NCBI RefSeq assembly: GCF_005877885.1
Contig: NZ_VCHY01000005.1
Location: 303,875-367,874, forward strand
Length of the DNA: 64,000 nucleotides
Reading direction: 5' to 3'
Source of the DNA: Labilibacter sediminis
Lineage (GTDB): Bacteria; Bacteroidota; Bacteroidia; Bacteroidales; Marinilabiliaceae
Shown here: positions 9,658 through 17,685 of the stretch, in pieces
How the letters are laid out: each line of letters begins with the position of its first letter
Numbering within the stretch: position 1 is the stretch's first letter
Made by a program: the position numbers and the translations under genes
The notes under the pieces: generated by a model
Database searches by the model: none
The model's input: the letters and a program-made list of their open reading frames with translations, nothing else
What the model was told of the DNA's origin: nothing

Positions 9658-9821
9658 AAAATACTTTTCTATAGGGAATATTTACTTCCCATATTATTTA
9701 TAAAGCAACAATTGAAACAAGACTTTCCTCAAAATAAATAGAGAAAGTTTATCCACAGTTAATGTAGGTACCAATTACTACCTGCAATTAGGAAACATGT
9801 ATTAAAATTAAACATAGTAAT

Positions 9822-10520
9822 ATGAAAAATATAAAAGCATTAATCGTTGTGACCAATCATTCTGATTTCAATCATCCAAAAGCCGAACCAACAGGACTTT
9901 GGTTATCGGAACTCACTCATTTCTACGATGAATTTGAAGCGGCCGGAATCCCAATGGAAATCGTAAGTATTAAGGGAGGAAAAATACCTGTAGATGGAAG
10001 AAGTTTAGCCGGATTCATGTTAGACAAGGCTACTAAAAAACGTTATGAAGATCCTAATTTTATGTCTTTGTTAGAAAATACAAAGTCAATCTCTGAAGTG
10101 AATTGGAAAGAATACGATATACTTTTCTTTGCAGGAGGTCATGGAGCCATGTGGGATTTTGCCAATAATGAAAAACTTAACACACTAACACGCGAAATGT
10201 ACGAAGATGGCAAGCTTGTTTCTGCAGTATGCCATGGAGTAGCAGCTTTACAAAATGTTCGACTAAGCAATGGAGAATATCTTATTAAGGGCAAAAGAGG
10301 AACATGCTTTCCATACTTTGATGAAACCATAGCGGGTGTAAAACGTTTTGTACCCTACAACCTCGAGAAGATTATGAAAGATAGAGGAATGAAGTATAGC
10401 AAAGCATTTCTACCTCTTAGCAAACACACTGTTGTTGACGGACAACTAATAACCGGACAAAATCCAAATTCTACAACTAAAACAGCCCAAAAGGCTCTGG
10501 AAATACTTAAGAAGCATTAG
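9822..10520 (+). CDS. DJ-1/PfpI family protein (type 1 glutamine amidotransferase-like)
   Basis: A 232-aa member of the DJ-1/ThiJ/PfpI superfamily, closest in layout to Hsp31-like glyoxalase III/deglycase proteins. The nucleophile-elbow cysteine is in SAVCHGVAAL, preceded by the FFAGGHGAMWDF strand with a conserved acidic/His neighbourhood, and ITGQNPNSTTKTAQ ends the fold. Likely role: detoxification of methylglyoxal or protein repair; this is family knowledge, not shown here. Preceded by a 164-nt gap and followed by a hairpin at 10555-10576. Confidence 0.88.
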   Translation: MKNIKALIVVTNHSDFNHPKAEPTGLWLSELTHFYDEFEAAGIPMEIVSIKGGKIPVDGRSLAGFMLDKATKKRYEDPNFMSLLENTKSISEVNWKEYDILFFAGGHGAMWDFANNEKLNTLTREMYEDGKLVSAVCHGVAALQNVRLSNGEYLIKGKRGTCFPYFDETIAGVKRFVPYNLEKIMKDRGMKYSKAFLPLSKHTVVDGQLITGQNPNSTTKTAQKALEILKKH

Positions 10521-10554
10521 TTATAAAAATCCAATAACATAACCTTGTGGATAT

Positions 10555-10576
10555 GTGACGGCCATCTTGCCGTCAC
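10555..10576. terminator. Perfect hairpin after the DJ-1/PfpI gene
   Basis: Arms GTGACGGC and GCCGTCAC are separated by 6 nt. The following sequence TATATCTTT is only a weak T tract, so it could be a terminator or a small palindromic repeat. It marks the left end of the recognisable TonB-receptor remnant. Confidence 0.5.
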
Positions 10577-10579
10577 TAT

Positions 10580-10848
10580 ATCTTTAAGAGCTCTACAATG
10601 ATAACCCATGTAATCGTACTAAATAATATACCTGCCGGAAGGCGGACTAAAGGAATAAAACCCATATTAATTTGTGATTGTTCCACTCTCAAGTTCTGTA
10701 AAATAAATGGTGGCTCCTATAAGTAGTTCGCCCGTATTGCCAACTTTTACAATACCACTTAACACCACTTTGTTTTTATCGAGGGGCTTATTGGCTTGTA
10801 TACTCAACGCCCACAAAAGCATAACAGCGCAGTCTTTTTCATTTTCAT
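10580..10848 (-). pseudogene. Remnant of a TonB-dependent receptor 5' end
   Basis: Read on the minus strand this matches the first ~75 codons of the receptor at 3876-6221: QANKPLDKNKVVLSGIVK and TGELLIGATIYFTELESG, then YGFYSFS and YDYMGY. It carries a frameshift in the signal peptide and at least two stop codons (a TAA just after GTITN where the intact gene has Leu, and a TAG before YDYMGY). Everything beyond the CarboxypepD_reg-like domain is absent. Similarity continues upstream through the leader (CCTAGGTTT and CCCGAAGGACAACAAAA, plus-strand reading) to the hairpin at 10.99-11.03 kb. Confidence 0.85.
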
Positions 10849-10989
10849 ATTGTTTATATCCTAGGTTTCTTTTAAAATTTTGGCGTACCCGAAGGACAAC
10901 AAAACAAAAGCTTAGTTGCAAAGAAGTATATAAAAAGTGAAAAGGATAGATATAAAGCATTAATTCTTCTACAAAAAAAGTTACTGCAT

Positions 10990-11026
10990 AAAAAATGGCT
11001 ACTCTTATTTGAGTAACCATATATTG
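10990..11026 (-). terminator. Terminator of the glycosyltransferase gene
   Basis: Read on the minus strand, arms GGTTACTC/GAGTAGCC are followed by a T run, 35-70 nt after the glycosyltransferase stop. A related hairpin lies upstream of the intact TonB-receptor gene at 6375-6407. Confidence 0.75.
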
Positions 11027-11059
11027 TTTATACCAGGGGCTATTCGTGAATTATCACTC

Positions 11060-12022
11060 CTAACTCACCTTAAAAAATCTCCAAAAAACCGGATGAAATA
11101 AATAAAACCTTTCAATATGTGATGTAAAGCGAAGCTTTGACTCTCTGTTTTGTTTGCATTGCCTTCTGGTATCGTTTATAAATTGCCTATGCTTTTTTAA
11201 TACCTCAGAATTATTACAGTTCTTTTTGACACAATGCTTATTCAGCCTATACATATTTAAAAATAAACGTTTCATAAAACCAAAATGATTCCATAAGTTA
11301 TTCTCCTCTATCATATTAATCATCCGGGTTGCTATTTGATTGCGATCTCGAAGATAATCCTCATCCCTTTTCTGAAAGGTAGCAGACAAATTATGTATGC
11401 GATAAAAATAGCACTGAAAATTAATTACAAGAACTCTTTGTGCATGCAAATACCCCTTAAAAGACATTAATTGATCTTCACCATTCTTCTCTCCTGTATT
11501 GAAGATTTCCTTATCTAAAATAAAGTCTCTACGCCATAGTTTGCCGCACGCAAACGAAGTCGCAAATTTTGTATAATTAAAATCTTTTCCTGTTTGAATT
11601 TGAAGGTTCGGGTCCTCTACAAATGCTTGTTCACTCTCCTTCTCATCCCCTTTAGTAAAACGTTTTAACTTCCTGACTTGCAACAAATCTAAATCATACT
11701 TATTGGCCATATTGTATAAAACCTCACAAGTATTACTACTTATGTAATCATCACTATCTACACAAAAGATATATTTACCTGTTGCTCGTTTAAATGCCAA
11801 GTTTCGCGTAGCGCCTACACCTTCATTCTTTTTATCAATGATGACAATACGCTTATCTTTATTGGCGTAATATTGCAGTATTTTTAATGAATTATCTGTA
11901 GAACCATCATTGACACAAAGGATTTCAATTTCTTTTAAGGTTTGATTTACAACCGAATTCAAACATTCTGATAGGAATTTCTCAGAATTATAAACGGGGA
12001 TTACTATTGATATTAAACTCAT
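11060..12022 (-). CDS. Glycosyltransferase family 2
   Basis: A 320-aa GT-A fold inverting glycosyltransferase. The N-terminal half shows the standard order: SIVIPVYNSEKFL (5-17), the nucleotide-sugar contact VNDGSTDNS (37-45), GVGATRN (68-73) and the metal-binding DSDD (89-92). The C-terminal half is lysine- and arginine-rich with no membrane segments, typical of capsule or LPS side-chain transferases. Donor and acceptor cannot be told. It is isolated from any polysaccharide cluster here; neighbours are surface proteins of unrelated type. Confidence 0.92.
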   Translation of the reverse strand: MSLISIVIPVYNSEKFLSECLNSVVNQTLKEIEILCVNDGSTDNSLKILQYYANKDKRIVIIDKKNEGVGATRNLAFKRATGKYIFCVDSDDYISSNTCEVLYNMANKYDLDLLQVRKLKRFTKGDEKESEQAFVEDPNLQIQTGKDFNYTKFATSFACGKLWRRDFILDKEIFNTGEKNGEDQLMSFKGYLHAQRVLVINFQCYFYRIHNLSATFQKRDEDYLRDRNQIATRMINMIEENNLWNHFGFMKRLFLNMYRLNKHCVKKNCNNSEVLKKHRQFINDTRRQCKQNRESKLRFTSHIERFYLFHPVFWRFFKVS

Positions 12023-12322
12023 TTTTGCTTGGGATATGCATTAGGAATATTAAAAAACAACACAAATATACGTTATTTAAAATTACTATTAAATTAATTA
12101 TAGTTTAACGATAGTTAATATGTACTACTATTAAAACTAGTTTCTATATAAATAAGACAATTGAATAAAATAAAACGATAGCTATTTAACAAAAATGACT
12201 ATTGAATACTTAAATTCCAACACTATTATTGACTTACTTCAAGCATACTAAAAAGAGACCCGTTCCCTATTTGCATGACGCTTATAAGGAACGGGTCTTA
12301 TAAATATATCTCTTAAAATATT
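12023..12322. other. AT-rich intergenic region
   Basis: A 300-nt gap between two minus-strand genes. It contains the terminator at 12251-12298 and, on its left, an AT-rich stretch that must hold the glycosyltransferase promoter. No further gene seen. Confidence 0.6.
12251..12298 (-). terminator. Terminator of the FISUMP lipoprotein gene
   Basis: Eleven-base perfect arms (AGACCCGTTCC/GGAACGGGTCT) with a 21-nt loop; on the minus strand it is followed by CTTTTT. It lies 25 nt after the stop codon of the FISUMP gene. Confidence 0.88.
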
Positions 12323-13027
12323 CTATTTCTCCTTTTTCTTGATGCATCGAACCGAATGTGCTCCTGTTTGTACCAAATTTGGATGACCAACAGAATCCCT
12401 CTCTGACGCGATCATTGGCGCAAAAGTGTACCAATCTTTATGCTCTGATGTTGACCAAAAGAATGTAGCTACCCTCTCTAATCTATACTTTTCATCCTTA
12501 GCTCTGTAAGAACCTGCAGGAACCGCATTAAAACCACTTGAGTTATTCTTATGCGGCATATTTCCCACCGCACCTGGTTTATTACTATTTAACCAGCCAT
12601 TCTGAGAAGCTAAAGCTTTGGCTACGTTTCCATAACCTTCTCTAACAGCATCTTCTAGCTGAATCCAGTCCTTTTTTTCTGGTACTTTCCAACCACAAGG
12701 ACAAAGTTTTTTCTTTTTTACTGCTCTCCAACTGTACAGTGCTCCATATTTTTCTTTATTGGCCGTATCGTTGTTATACCAGTAATATGATGCAAATCCA
12801 TCTTTGATTGGAGACTGCTTAATGCTTTTTCCATTATTATACTTTGTTGTTTTTAAGTTTCCGGCCAGCCATTCCTGATCTCCAATAACAATGGTTTTAT
12901 AATAATTCCCATCTCCATCTACAGGAGCACCTGATGTAGGATAATTTTGCTTTGAACACCCTAAACAAATCATTAATAATAAAACAAATGCAGGAACTAA
13001 TGCTTGAATGTTGTTTGAAGTTTTCAT
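12323..13027 (-). CDS. Lipoprotein with FISUMP domain
   Basis: A 234-aa predicted lipoprotein; Cys24 follows a hydrophobic segment (MICLGC). Residues about 42-230 match the Fibrobacter succinogenes major paralogous domain: YKTIVIGDQEWLAGNLKTT, YGALYSWRAV, CPCGWKVPEKKDW, and the closing GAHSVRCIK. FISUMP domains are abundant in surface proteins of Fibrobacter and Bacteroidota; function is unknown. It ends with its own terminator and follows a beta-barrel gene 42 nt upstream on the same strand, with which it may be cotranscribed. Confidence 0.87.
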   Translation of the reverse strand: MKTSNNIQALVPAFVLLLMICLGCSKQNYPTSGAPVDGDGNYYKTIVIGDQEWLAGNLKTTKYNNGKSIKQSPIKDGFASYYWYNNDTANKEKYGALYSWRAVKKKKLCPCGWKVPEKKDWIQLEDAVREGYGNVAKALASQNGWLNSNKPGAVGNMPHKNNSSGFNAVPAGSYRAKDEKYRLERVATFFWSTSEHKDWYTFAPMIASERDSVGHPNLVQTGAHSVRCIKKKEK

Positions 13028-13069
13028 TTGACTAGAGATTAGTTCATTAGCGTATGGGATGATAAATTC

Positions 13070-13678
13070 TTAAAAGTAAAAACGAACCAACAGACCCGAC
13101 TCCGTTGTAACGTAGCTAACATTTGAATTCACATCCTCATTATACTGACTATCTGTTGATTCTATATCCATAAACTTTAAGCCTACCTCTCCTCCAAAAC
13201 TAAAATGCTCACCAAAGAAATACTCTACACCAACAACTGGTCCAACTGCAAGCCTTTTTAACTTTTCTGTTTCCTTAAAATCTGTATCCCAATGAATATA
13301 CTCACTGGAGATACTTGCATGTTCGAGTTTTAAACCACCATAAAAATTGGCTTTCCCTTTTTGCAGCATACCATAAGCACCAATCCCTACCTGTGTACTT
13401 TTGGCTTTTAAATCTGTCTCCTTATCTTTCTGTTGTGTAAAGCCAATTTCTGGTTCTAACCTGAAATTATTGTTGGGGGTAATGGTAAATACTATTTTAT
13501 TTGCTGGTGCAATGGCTATATCCATGGCCAATTCATGCAATTTAAATTGTTCGATATGCAATCCTAAACCAAACTTCTTTAATTCAATTTTTTCTTCAAC
13601 ATCCTGCCCATAAGCCGTATTTACCGAAGCAAAAATCAATAATAATACTACCAGCGAATTAATCATCTTGTTTTTCAT
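13070..13678 (-). CDS. Outer-membrane beta-barrel protein
   Basis: A 202-aa protein with a signal peptide (cleavage near NTAYGQ, residue 24). Alternating hydrophobic/polar strands follow (LGLHIEQFKL, FRLEPEIGFTQQ, QVGIGAYGMLQ, VGPVVGVEYFFGEHFSFGGEVGLKF), and it ends on an aromatic residue (LLVRFYF), as expected of an eight-stranded small barrel. No specific subfamily recognised. Located 42 nt upstream of the FISUMP lipoprotein gene, so the two may act together at the outer membrane. Confidence 0.8.
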   Translation of the reverse strand: MKNKMINSLVVLLLIFASVNTAYGQDVEEKIELKKFGLGLHIEQFKLHELAMDIAIAPANKIVFTITPNNNFRLEPEIGFTQQKDKETDLKAKSTQVGIGAYGMLQKGKANFYGGLKLEHASISSEYIHWDTDFKETEKLKRLAVGPVVGVEYFFGEHFSFGGEVGLKFMDIESTDSQYNEDVNSNVSYVTTESGLLVRFYF

Positions 13679-13791
13679 AATTTCTTGTTTTAGTGTTATT
13701 TGTTTAATCTTCTTATTATATCTTAATTATCAATTACCATAAACCCGATTTCCTGATCGTGATCAAGAATTTTAATATTAAATCCTACTTT

Positions 13792-14334
13792 TCAAATTAG
13801 GATAGTATAGATAAAGTCACCTACGGCTGCATATGTCATACTGGCACCAAAAAGTAGAAGCACCAGGTTTCCATTAACCAGCGATATAACAAATGGCACC
13901 AATCCAAGTATAATCCACGGAGCTAAGCATACAATTATCATTTGACGGGAGATAAGGGCTTTAGAACAATGGGCATAAGGCATAAAAGGATCTCTTCTGA
14001 ATCCAAACTTCACAGCTTTCCTGTTACCAGAAAATATTAGCATAAACAATCCATGAATCATTTCATGCAGTACTACTCCTATAGCAATAATAACAACAGG
14101 TGTAAAAACAGTAATTAAAGTATCAACTAAATTATTACCTGTTACAGACAAGGCTAAACCGATTTCTTTTATACTTACAATTGCCTCATCTTTCCATTGT
14201 AACAAATATGGAATTATTAACACTAATGAAATTGGCAATATTAATAATACTCCTATACGATTCGCTTCTTTAGCTTTTATAATAATTTCTTTCATTTGTA
14301 ATACATTACTTATCTTATTTTTTCCCATTACCAT
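13792..14334 (-). CDS. DUF3267 family membrane protein (zincin-like)
   Basis: Putative integral-membrane metalloprotease-like protein. Transmembrane segments are at about GVLLILPISLVLIIPYLL, LITVFTPVVIIAIGVVL, IIVCLAPWIILGLVPFVIS and LVLLLFGASMTYAAVG. The HExxH motif in VLHEMIHGLFML marks the DUF3267 family, whose substrate is unknown. The open frame extends upstream to 14433, but those 33 codons are encoded by a palindromic tandem repeat and are unlikely to be protein, so I place the start at the ATG at 14334; 14328 or 14295 are alternatives. The gene ends at 13792 with no clear terminator. Confidence 0.78.
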   Translation of the reverse strand: MVMGKNKISNVLQMKEIIIKAKEANRIGVLLILPISLVLIIPYLLQWKDEAIVSIKEIGLALSVTGNNLVDTLITVFTPVVIIAIGVVLHEMIHGLFMLIFSGNRKAVKFGFRRDPFMPYAHCSKALISRQMIIVCLAPWIILGLVPFVISLVNGNLVLLLFGASMTYAAVGDFIYTILI

Positions 14335-14353
14335 TGCCCGAGCTTTACTATGG

Positions 14354-14468
14354 TCATACGCAAATTTGCATAAGGGCATATCAAGCACGTCGATATGGTA
14401 ATGTGCAATTTTGCATATAGCCATATCAAACACTTTGATATGCTCATATGCAAAATTGCGTATGGTTA
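14354..14468. repeat. Palindromic tandem repeat, about 46-nt period
   Basis: About two and a half copies of a unit that joins an A/T-centred palindrome (GCAAATTTGC, TGCAATTTTGCATA, ATGCAAAATTGC) to a hairpin (CATATC...GATATG in the first unit, CATATCAAAcacTTTGATATG in the second). The period is about 46 nt, not a multiple of three, so it is not selected as protein. It fills the whole gap between the DUF4469 stop and the DUF3267 start. Confidence 0.8.
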
Positions 14469-15191
14469 TGCTGTTGTTACGGTTAGTACTGCTTCTAATC
14501 TTTCACTTCTGGGTTCTGAAAGTAAGTTAGCTGTTCTGTTAAACTGCGTACTTACCTCTATCTGGTAATCGCCCGGAGCTAAGGCAGGAATCATGATAAT
14601 CAGTTCCTTGTTTTTATTACTAATAATTTGAGTAACCTTGGTTTTGCTGTCATCGGCCAAACCAATAAAGTACACACCTACATCCCTATGATCGCCTTCT
14701 ATTTGAATTTTATCGCCCAAAATGGTTAAGGCGTTGTTTGGTGTAATGGTGGCGTTTACCTCACCGGTAAGACTATCGGTAACTCTATCGATAACAGGAC
14801 CTACAACGGCATTACCCATAATTTCAACAGGCAGGCCTTTAATGCCTTCGCGCACTCCTGCTGTAGGCATCATTTGCACATTGATACTGTGCGTGGCCGG
14901 GTCGAAAGTTTGACCTGTAAAACTACCACTGATACTTAAACGCGCATGCACAAAATCGTTATGAATGGCATAACCTTCGGCAATGGCTTCTTTGCAAATA
15001 CGGTCGGAGCGATTTAATAATTCAACAATGGCTTCGATTTGATACTCGCTGCCTTCCTTTTTTATGCGTTCGGCAATACCTTTATTATTAATGGTTCCGG
15101 CAATGCGTACTCTGCCAAACTTATCATTGGCATCGCTGGTTAAATGGTTGTCGTAAAGCAACACATCTACTTTTCTTTTGTTTTCACTCAT
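14466..15191 (-). CDS. HU-like DNA-binding protein with DUF4469 Ig-like domain
   Basis: A 241-aa two-domain protein. Residues about 1-125 resemble the Bvu_2165-type HU/IHF-like DNA-binding domain found in Bacteroidota (RVRIAGTINNKGIAERIKKEG, then NDFVHARLSISGSFTGQ). Residues about 130-240 match DUF4469, an Ig-like fold (VIDRVTDSLTGEVNATITPNN, then APGDYQIEVSTQF). These proteins are plentiful in Bacteroides-type genomes; a nucleoid or chromatin-like role is inferred from the HU-like fold only. No signal peptide. The palindromic tandem repeat follows the stop codon directly. Confidence 0.85.
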   Translation of the reverse strand: MSENKRKVDVLLYDNHLTSDANDKFGRVRIAGTINNKGIAERIKKEGSEYQIEAIVELLNRSDRICKEAIAEGYAIHNDFVHARLSISGSFTGQTFDPATHSINVQMMPTAGVREGIKGLPVEIMGNAVVGPVIDRVTDSLTGEVNATITPNNALTILGDKIQIEGDHRDVGVYFIGLADDSKTKVTQIISNKNKELIIMIPALAPGDYQIEVSTQFNRTANLLSEPRSERLEAVLTVTTA

Positions 15192-15615
15192 AATTATAAA
15201 TATTTAGTGCCCCTGGAGGCGGTTAGTTTTTTTGGCTAAAGTGTACTAAACAAAGCACACAAAACAACACACAAACACACAGTGCGCATTTATTTGTTAA
15301 ATGAAGATATTGAATTAATGAATTAACCATGTTGAAATGACCAGTTTCACCAGGTTAACACAAATAGATTCATTTATATAGCTTTTGAATATTTATTACT
15401 GATGTACAAATGTCAATAAAGACACAATCGGAACTGCGGAGGGATAGTTGAACACTCATAATTTAATCATTAAGTTAGTTAGGTCTACAAACTTAAGGAT
15501 TTATTTTAGTTTACAAAATATTCAACAATCTATTTATCTTAAATCTTACACGAATTACCCTGCAACTATATACAAATTGAGTTGCAAGGCTATAAAGCGT
15601 TTTTTAATACTGGTT
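15192..15615. other. Intergenic region, promoter of the DUF4469 gene
   Basis: A 424-nt gap between two minus-strand genes. The part near 15235-15300 is a CA-rich stretch (ACACAAAACAACACACAAACACAC) that lies where the DUF4469 promoter should be. I see no gene or strong hairpin in the rest. Confidence 0.5.
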
Positions 15616-17565
15616 CTACTCAACATGCACACCCAGCATGCTACTCATGGATTGTGCCGATTCCATAAGTCGTATCATTTCGGCACGATAACCCTGCTCG
15701 TCATTGGAACGTGCCTTTTTAGCCCATTTAATGACATCTGTATAAGTTACATCTTCTATATATTCTGAGTTACGCAACAACATACCCCAGGCGGTTACCG
15801 ACGAGGCAAACCTAAAGTCATCGGAAGTTTCACTGAGCTCTTTAACCTTGTGATTTACCGTCCTCACCAATAAATTACTTTTATCGGCATCTGGCATTTT
15901 ATATCTTAATTTAAGCGTTAGCAATTCGTTGCTAAATTTAGATGAAGGTTTTGTGCGCTCCTTTTTACTTTTGTTGGGTTGATATTTCAGCTCATCTACC
16001 GATGGCAGATAGCTGACTGCATCTTTTGCTCCCACAGGAATAATCTCGTAAAGCGCAGTAACGGTATGGCCGGAACCTATTTCGCCGGCATCCTTTTTAT
16101 CGTTATTAAAATCTTCCTTAGCCAATAAACGGTTTTCATAACCAATCAATCGATAACCTGCCACTAATGCCGGATTAAACTCTAATTGAAATTTCACATC
16201 TTTAGCAATGGTATAAAGTGTTCCGCCAAACTCTTCGACCATGGCTTTACGCGCTTCCTGAATATTATCTATATAAAAGTAATTACCATTTCCTTTGTCG
16301 GCGATGATTTCCATCTTACTGTCTTTGTAATTACCCATACCAAAGCCTGCAACAGTTATATAAATACCTTTATTGCGCTCCGCTTCGATGAGTTTCTCCA
16401 TTTCATCATTGCTGCTAATACCCACATTAAAATCACCATCAGTAGCCAGAACAATTCTATTGTTACCATCCTTTACAAAGTTTTCGTGCGCTAACTTATA
16501 AGCCAATCGTAAGCCTGCTCCTCCGGCAGTAGAGCCCCCGGCCGAAAGCTGATTCAATGCCTCCACAATCTTCCTTTTATTGTTTCCGGATGTTGGCTCC
16601 AACACCACTCCTGCCGCACCGGCATATACTACAATAGACACCTTATCTTCTTCCCTTAATTCATTCACCAAAAGCTTAAGAGCCGATTTAAGTAAAGGCA
16701 ATTTATTATGAGCTCCCATTGATCCGGATACATCCAGTAAAAACACCAGGTTAGAAGGAGGCAACTCCTCTCTGTCTATCTTTTTACCCTGCAGGGCTAC
16801 TTTCATTAAGTAGTGCTCCTTATTCCATGCACAGGTAGCCAATTCATGATGAATGGCGAAAGGGTGTTCATCACGAGGCTCATCGTAGTCATAAGTGAAG
16901 TAGTTAATCATTTCTTCGATACGCACAGCATCTGCAGGCGGCAAAGAACCATTATTTATATAACGACGAATGTTGGTATAAGAGGCTCTGTCAACATCTA
17001 CAGAGAAAGTAGAAAGTGGATTTTCATTGGGATCAAGAAACTTATTCTCGGAGAATCCAGCATAATCCTCATTGTTTACAGGAACGCATGGTGGCACGCA
17101 ATAAGCTTTCTGATAACTCGAATTTCCCCTAATACGTATTCCGGGTGTTTGGCCGGCTAAAGCCGATTGCTTTTGTCGTTTAGATCTTGAACCATAGATT
17201 GCAGTAGAAACAGATCCTGTAACATCTTGTTTCTTTTGCACCCCATATCCTACAACTACCACTTCATCCATTGAAACCTGGTCAGGAATCAAATGCACAA
17301 CCAGCTGCATTTTCTCTTCCACAGCAATCTCCTGATTCTCATATCCTATAAAACTAAAGACTAAAACAGATTGATTACCCACCACATTAATTTTATAGTT
17401 CCCCTGCATATCCGTAAGAACACTGTTTAATGTCCCTTTTTCAACTATTGAGACTCCGGGTATTGGTACGTTTGTTTCGTCATAAACAGTACCGGTTATT
17501 TCTTTAGTGGCTTGAGCAACTACAAACAGGCTCAATAAACTGAATAATATCATCATCTTTTTCAT
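15616..17565 (-). CDS. VWA-domain protein with receptor-plug relic
   Basis: A 649-aa envelope protein. Order: signal peptide (1-19), CarboxypepD_reg-like domain (22-97), the opening of a TonB-receptor plug (99-150: MDEVVVVGYGVQKKQDVTGS, then SALAGQTPGIRIRG), an N-terminal VWA-associated domain (about 180-270, TFSVDVDRASYTNIRR), a VWA domain with the MIDAS motif DVSGS (278-282), and a C-terminal DUF3520-like region (YLPSVDELKYQ). The start chosen (MKKMMILFSL) gives a proper signal peptide; the frame extends to 17634 but without one. There is no barrel, so it cannot be a transporter. VWA domains bind ligands through a metal ion; the partner is unknown. Confidence 0.9.
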   Translation of the reverse strand: MKKMMILFSLLSLFVVAQATKEITGTVYDETNVPIPGVSIVEKGTLNSVLTDMQGNYKINVVGNQSVLVFSFIGYENQEIAVEEKMQLVVHLIPDQVSMDEVVVVGYGVQKKQDVTGSVSTAIYGSRSKRQKQSALAGQTPGIRIRGNSSYQKAYCVPPCVPVNNEDYAGFSENKFLDPNENPLSTFSVDVDRASYTNIRRYINNGSLPPADAVRIEEMINYFTYDYDEPRDEHPFAIHHELATCAWNKEHYLMKVALQGKKIDREELPPSNLVFLLDVSGSMGAHNKLPLLKSALKLLVNELREEDKVSIVVYAGAAGVVLEPTSGNNKRKIVEALNQLSAGGSTAGGAGLRLAYKLAHENFVKDGNNRIVLATDGDFNVGISSNDEMEKLIEAERNKGIYITVAGFGMGNYKDSKMEIIADKGNGNYFYIDNIQEARKAMVEEFGGTLYTIAKDVKFQLEFNPALVAGYRLIGYENRLLAKEDFNNDKKDAGEIGSGHTVTALYEIIPVGAKDAVSYLPSVDELKYQPNKSKKERTKPSSKFSNELLTLKLRYKMPDADKSNLLVRTVNHKVKELSETSDDFRFASSVTAWGMLLRNSEYIEDVTYTDVIKWAKKARSNDEQGYRAEMIRLMESAQSMSSMLGVHVE

Positions 17566-17623
17566 GTGTATAAATTTTAAGTGAGTATACATATGAAGGA
17601 TGCAGAAGATGATATGATTCCAT

Positions 17624-17656
17624 AAAAAAACCAACCTAAAATTAATTAGATCGGTT
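17624..17656 (-). terminator. Terminator of lpxA
   Basis: On the minus strand, imperfect arms (AACCGATCTAA / TTAGGTTGGTT) are followed by a run of seven T, about 30 nt after the lpxA stop codon. Confidence 0.7.
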
Positions 17657-17685
17657 TCTTATATCTCTTAACAAAGAAATAAGTA

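Noticed and set aside
10667..11020. A 117-aa minus-strand frame starting at 11020 as a real gene
   Set aside because: Only its last third matches a protein, in a different start context with frame damage; it is the receptor remnant plus leader sequence.
14335..14433. N-terminal extension of the DUF3267 protein by 33 codons
   Set aside because: The codons lie in a palindromic tandem repeat with a 46-nt period, and the family length fits the internal start.
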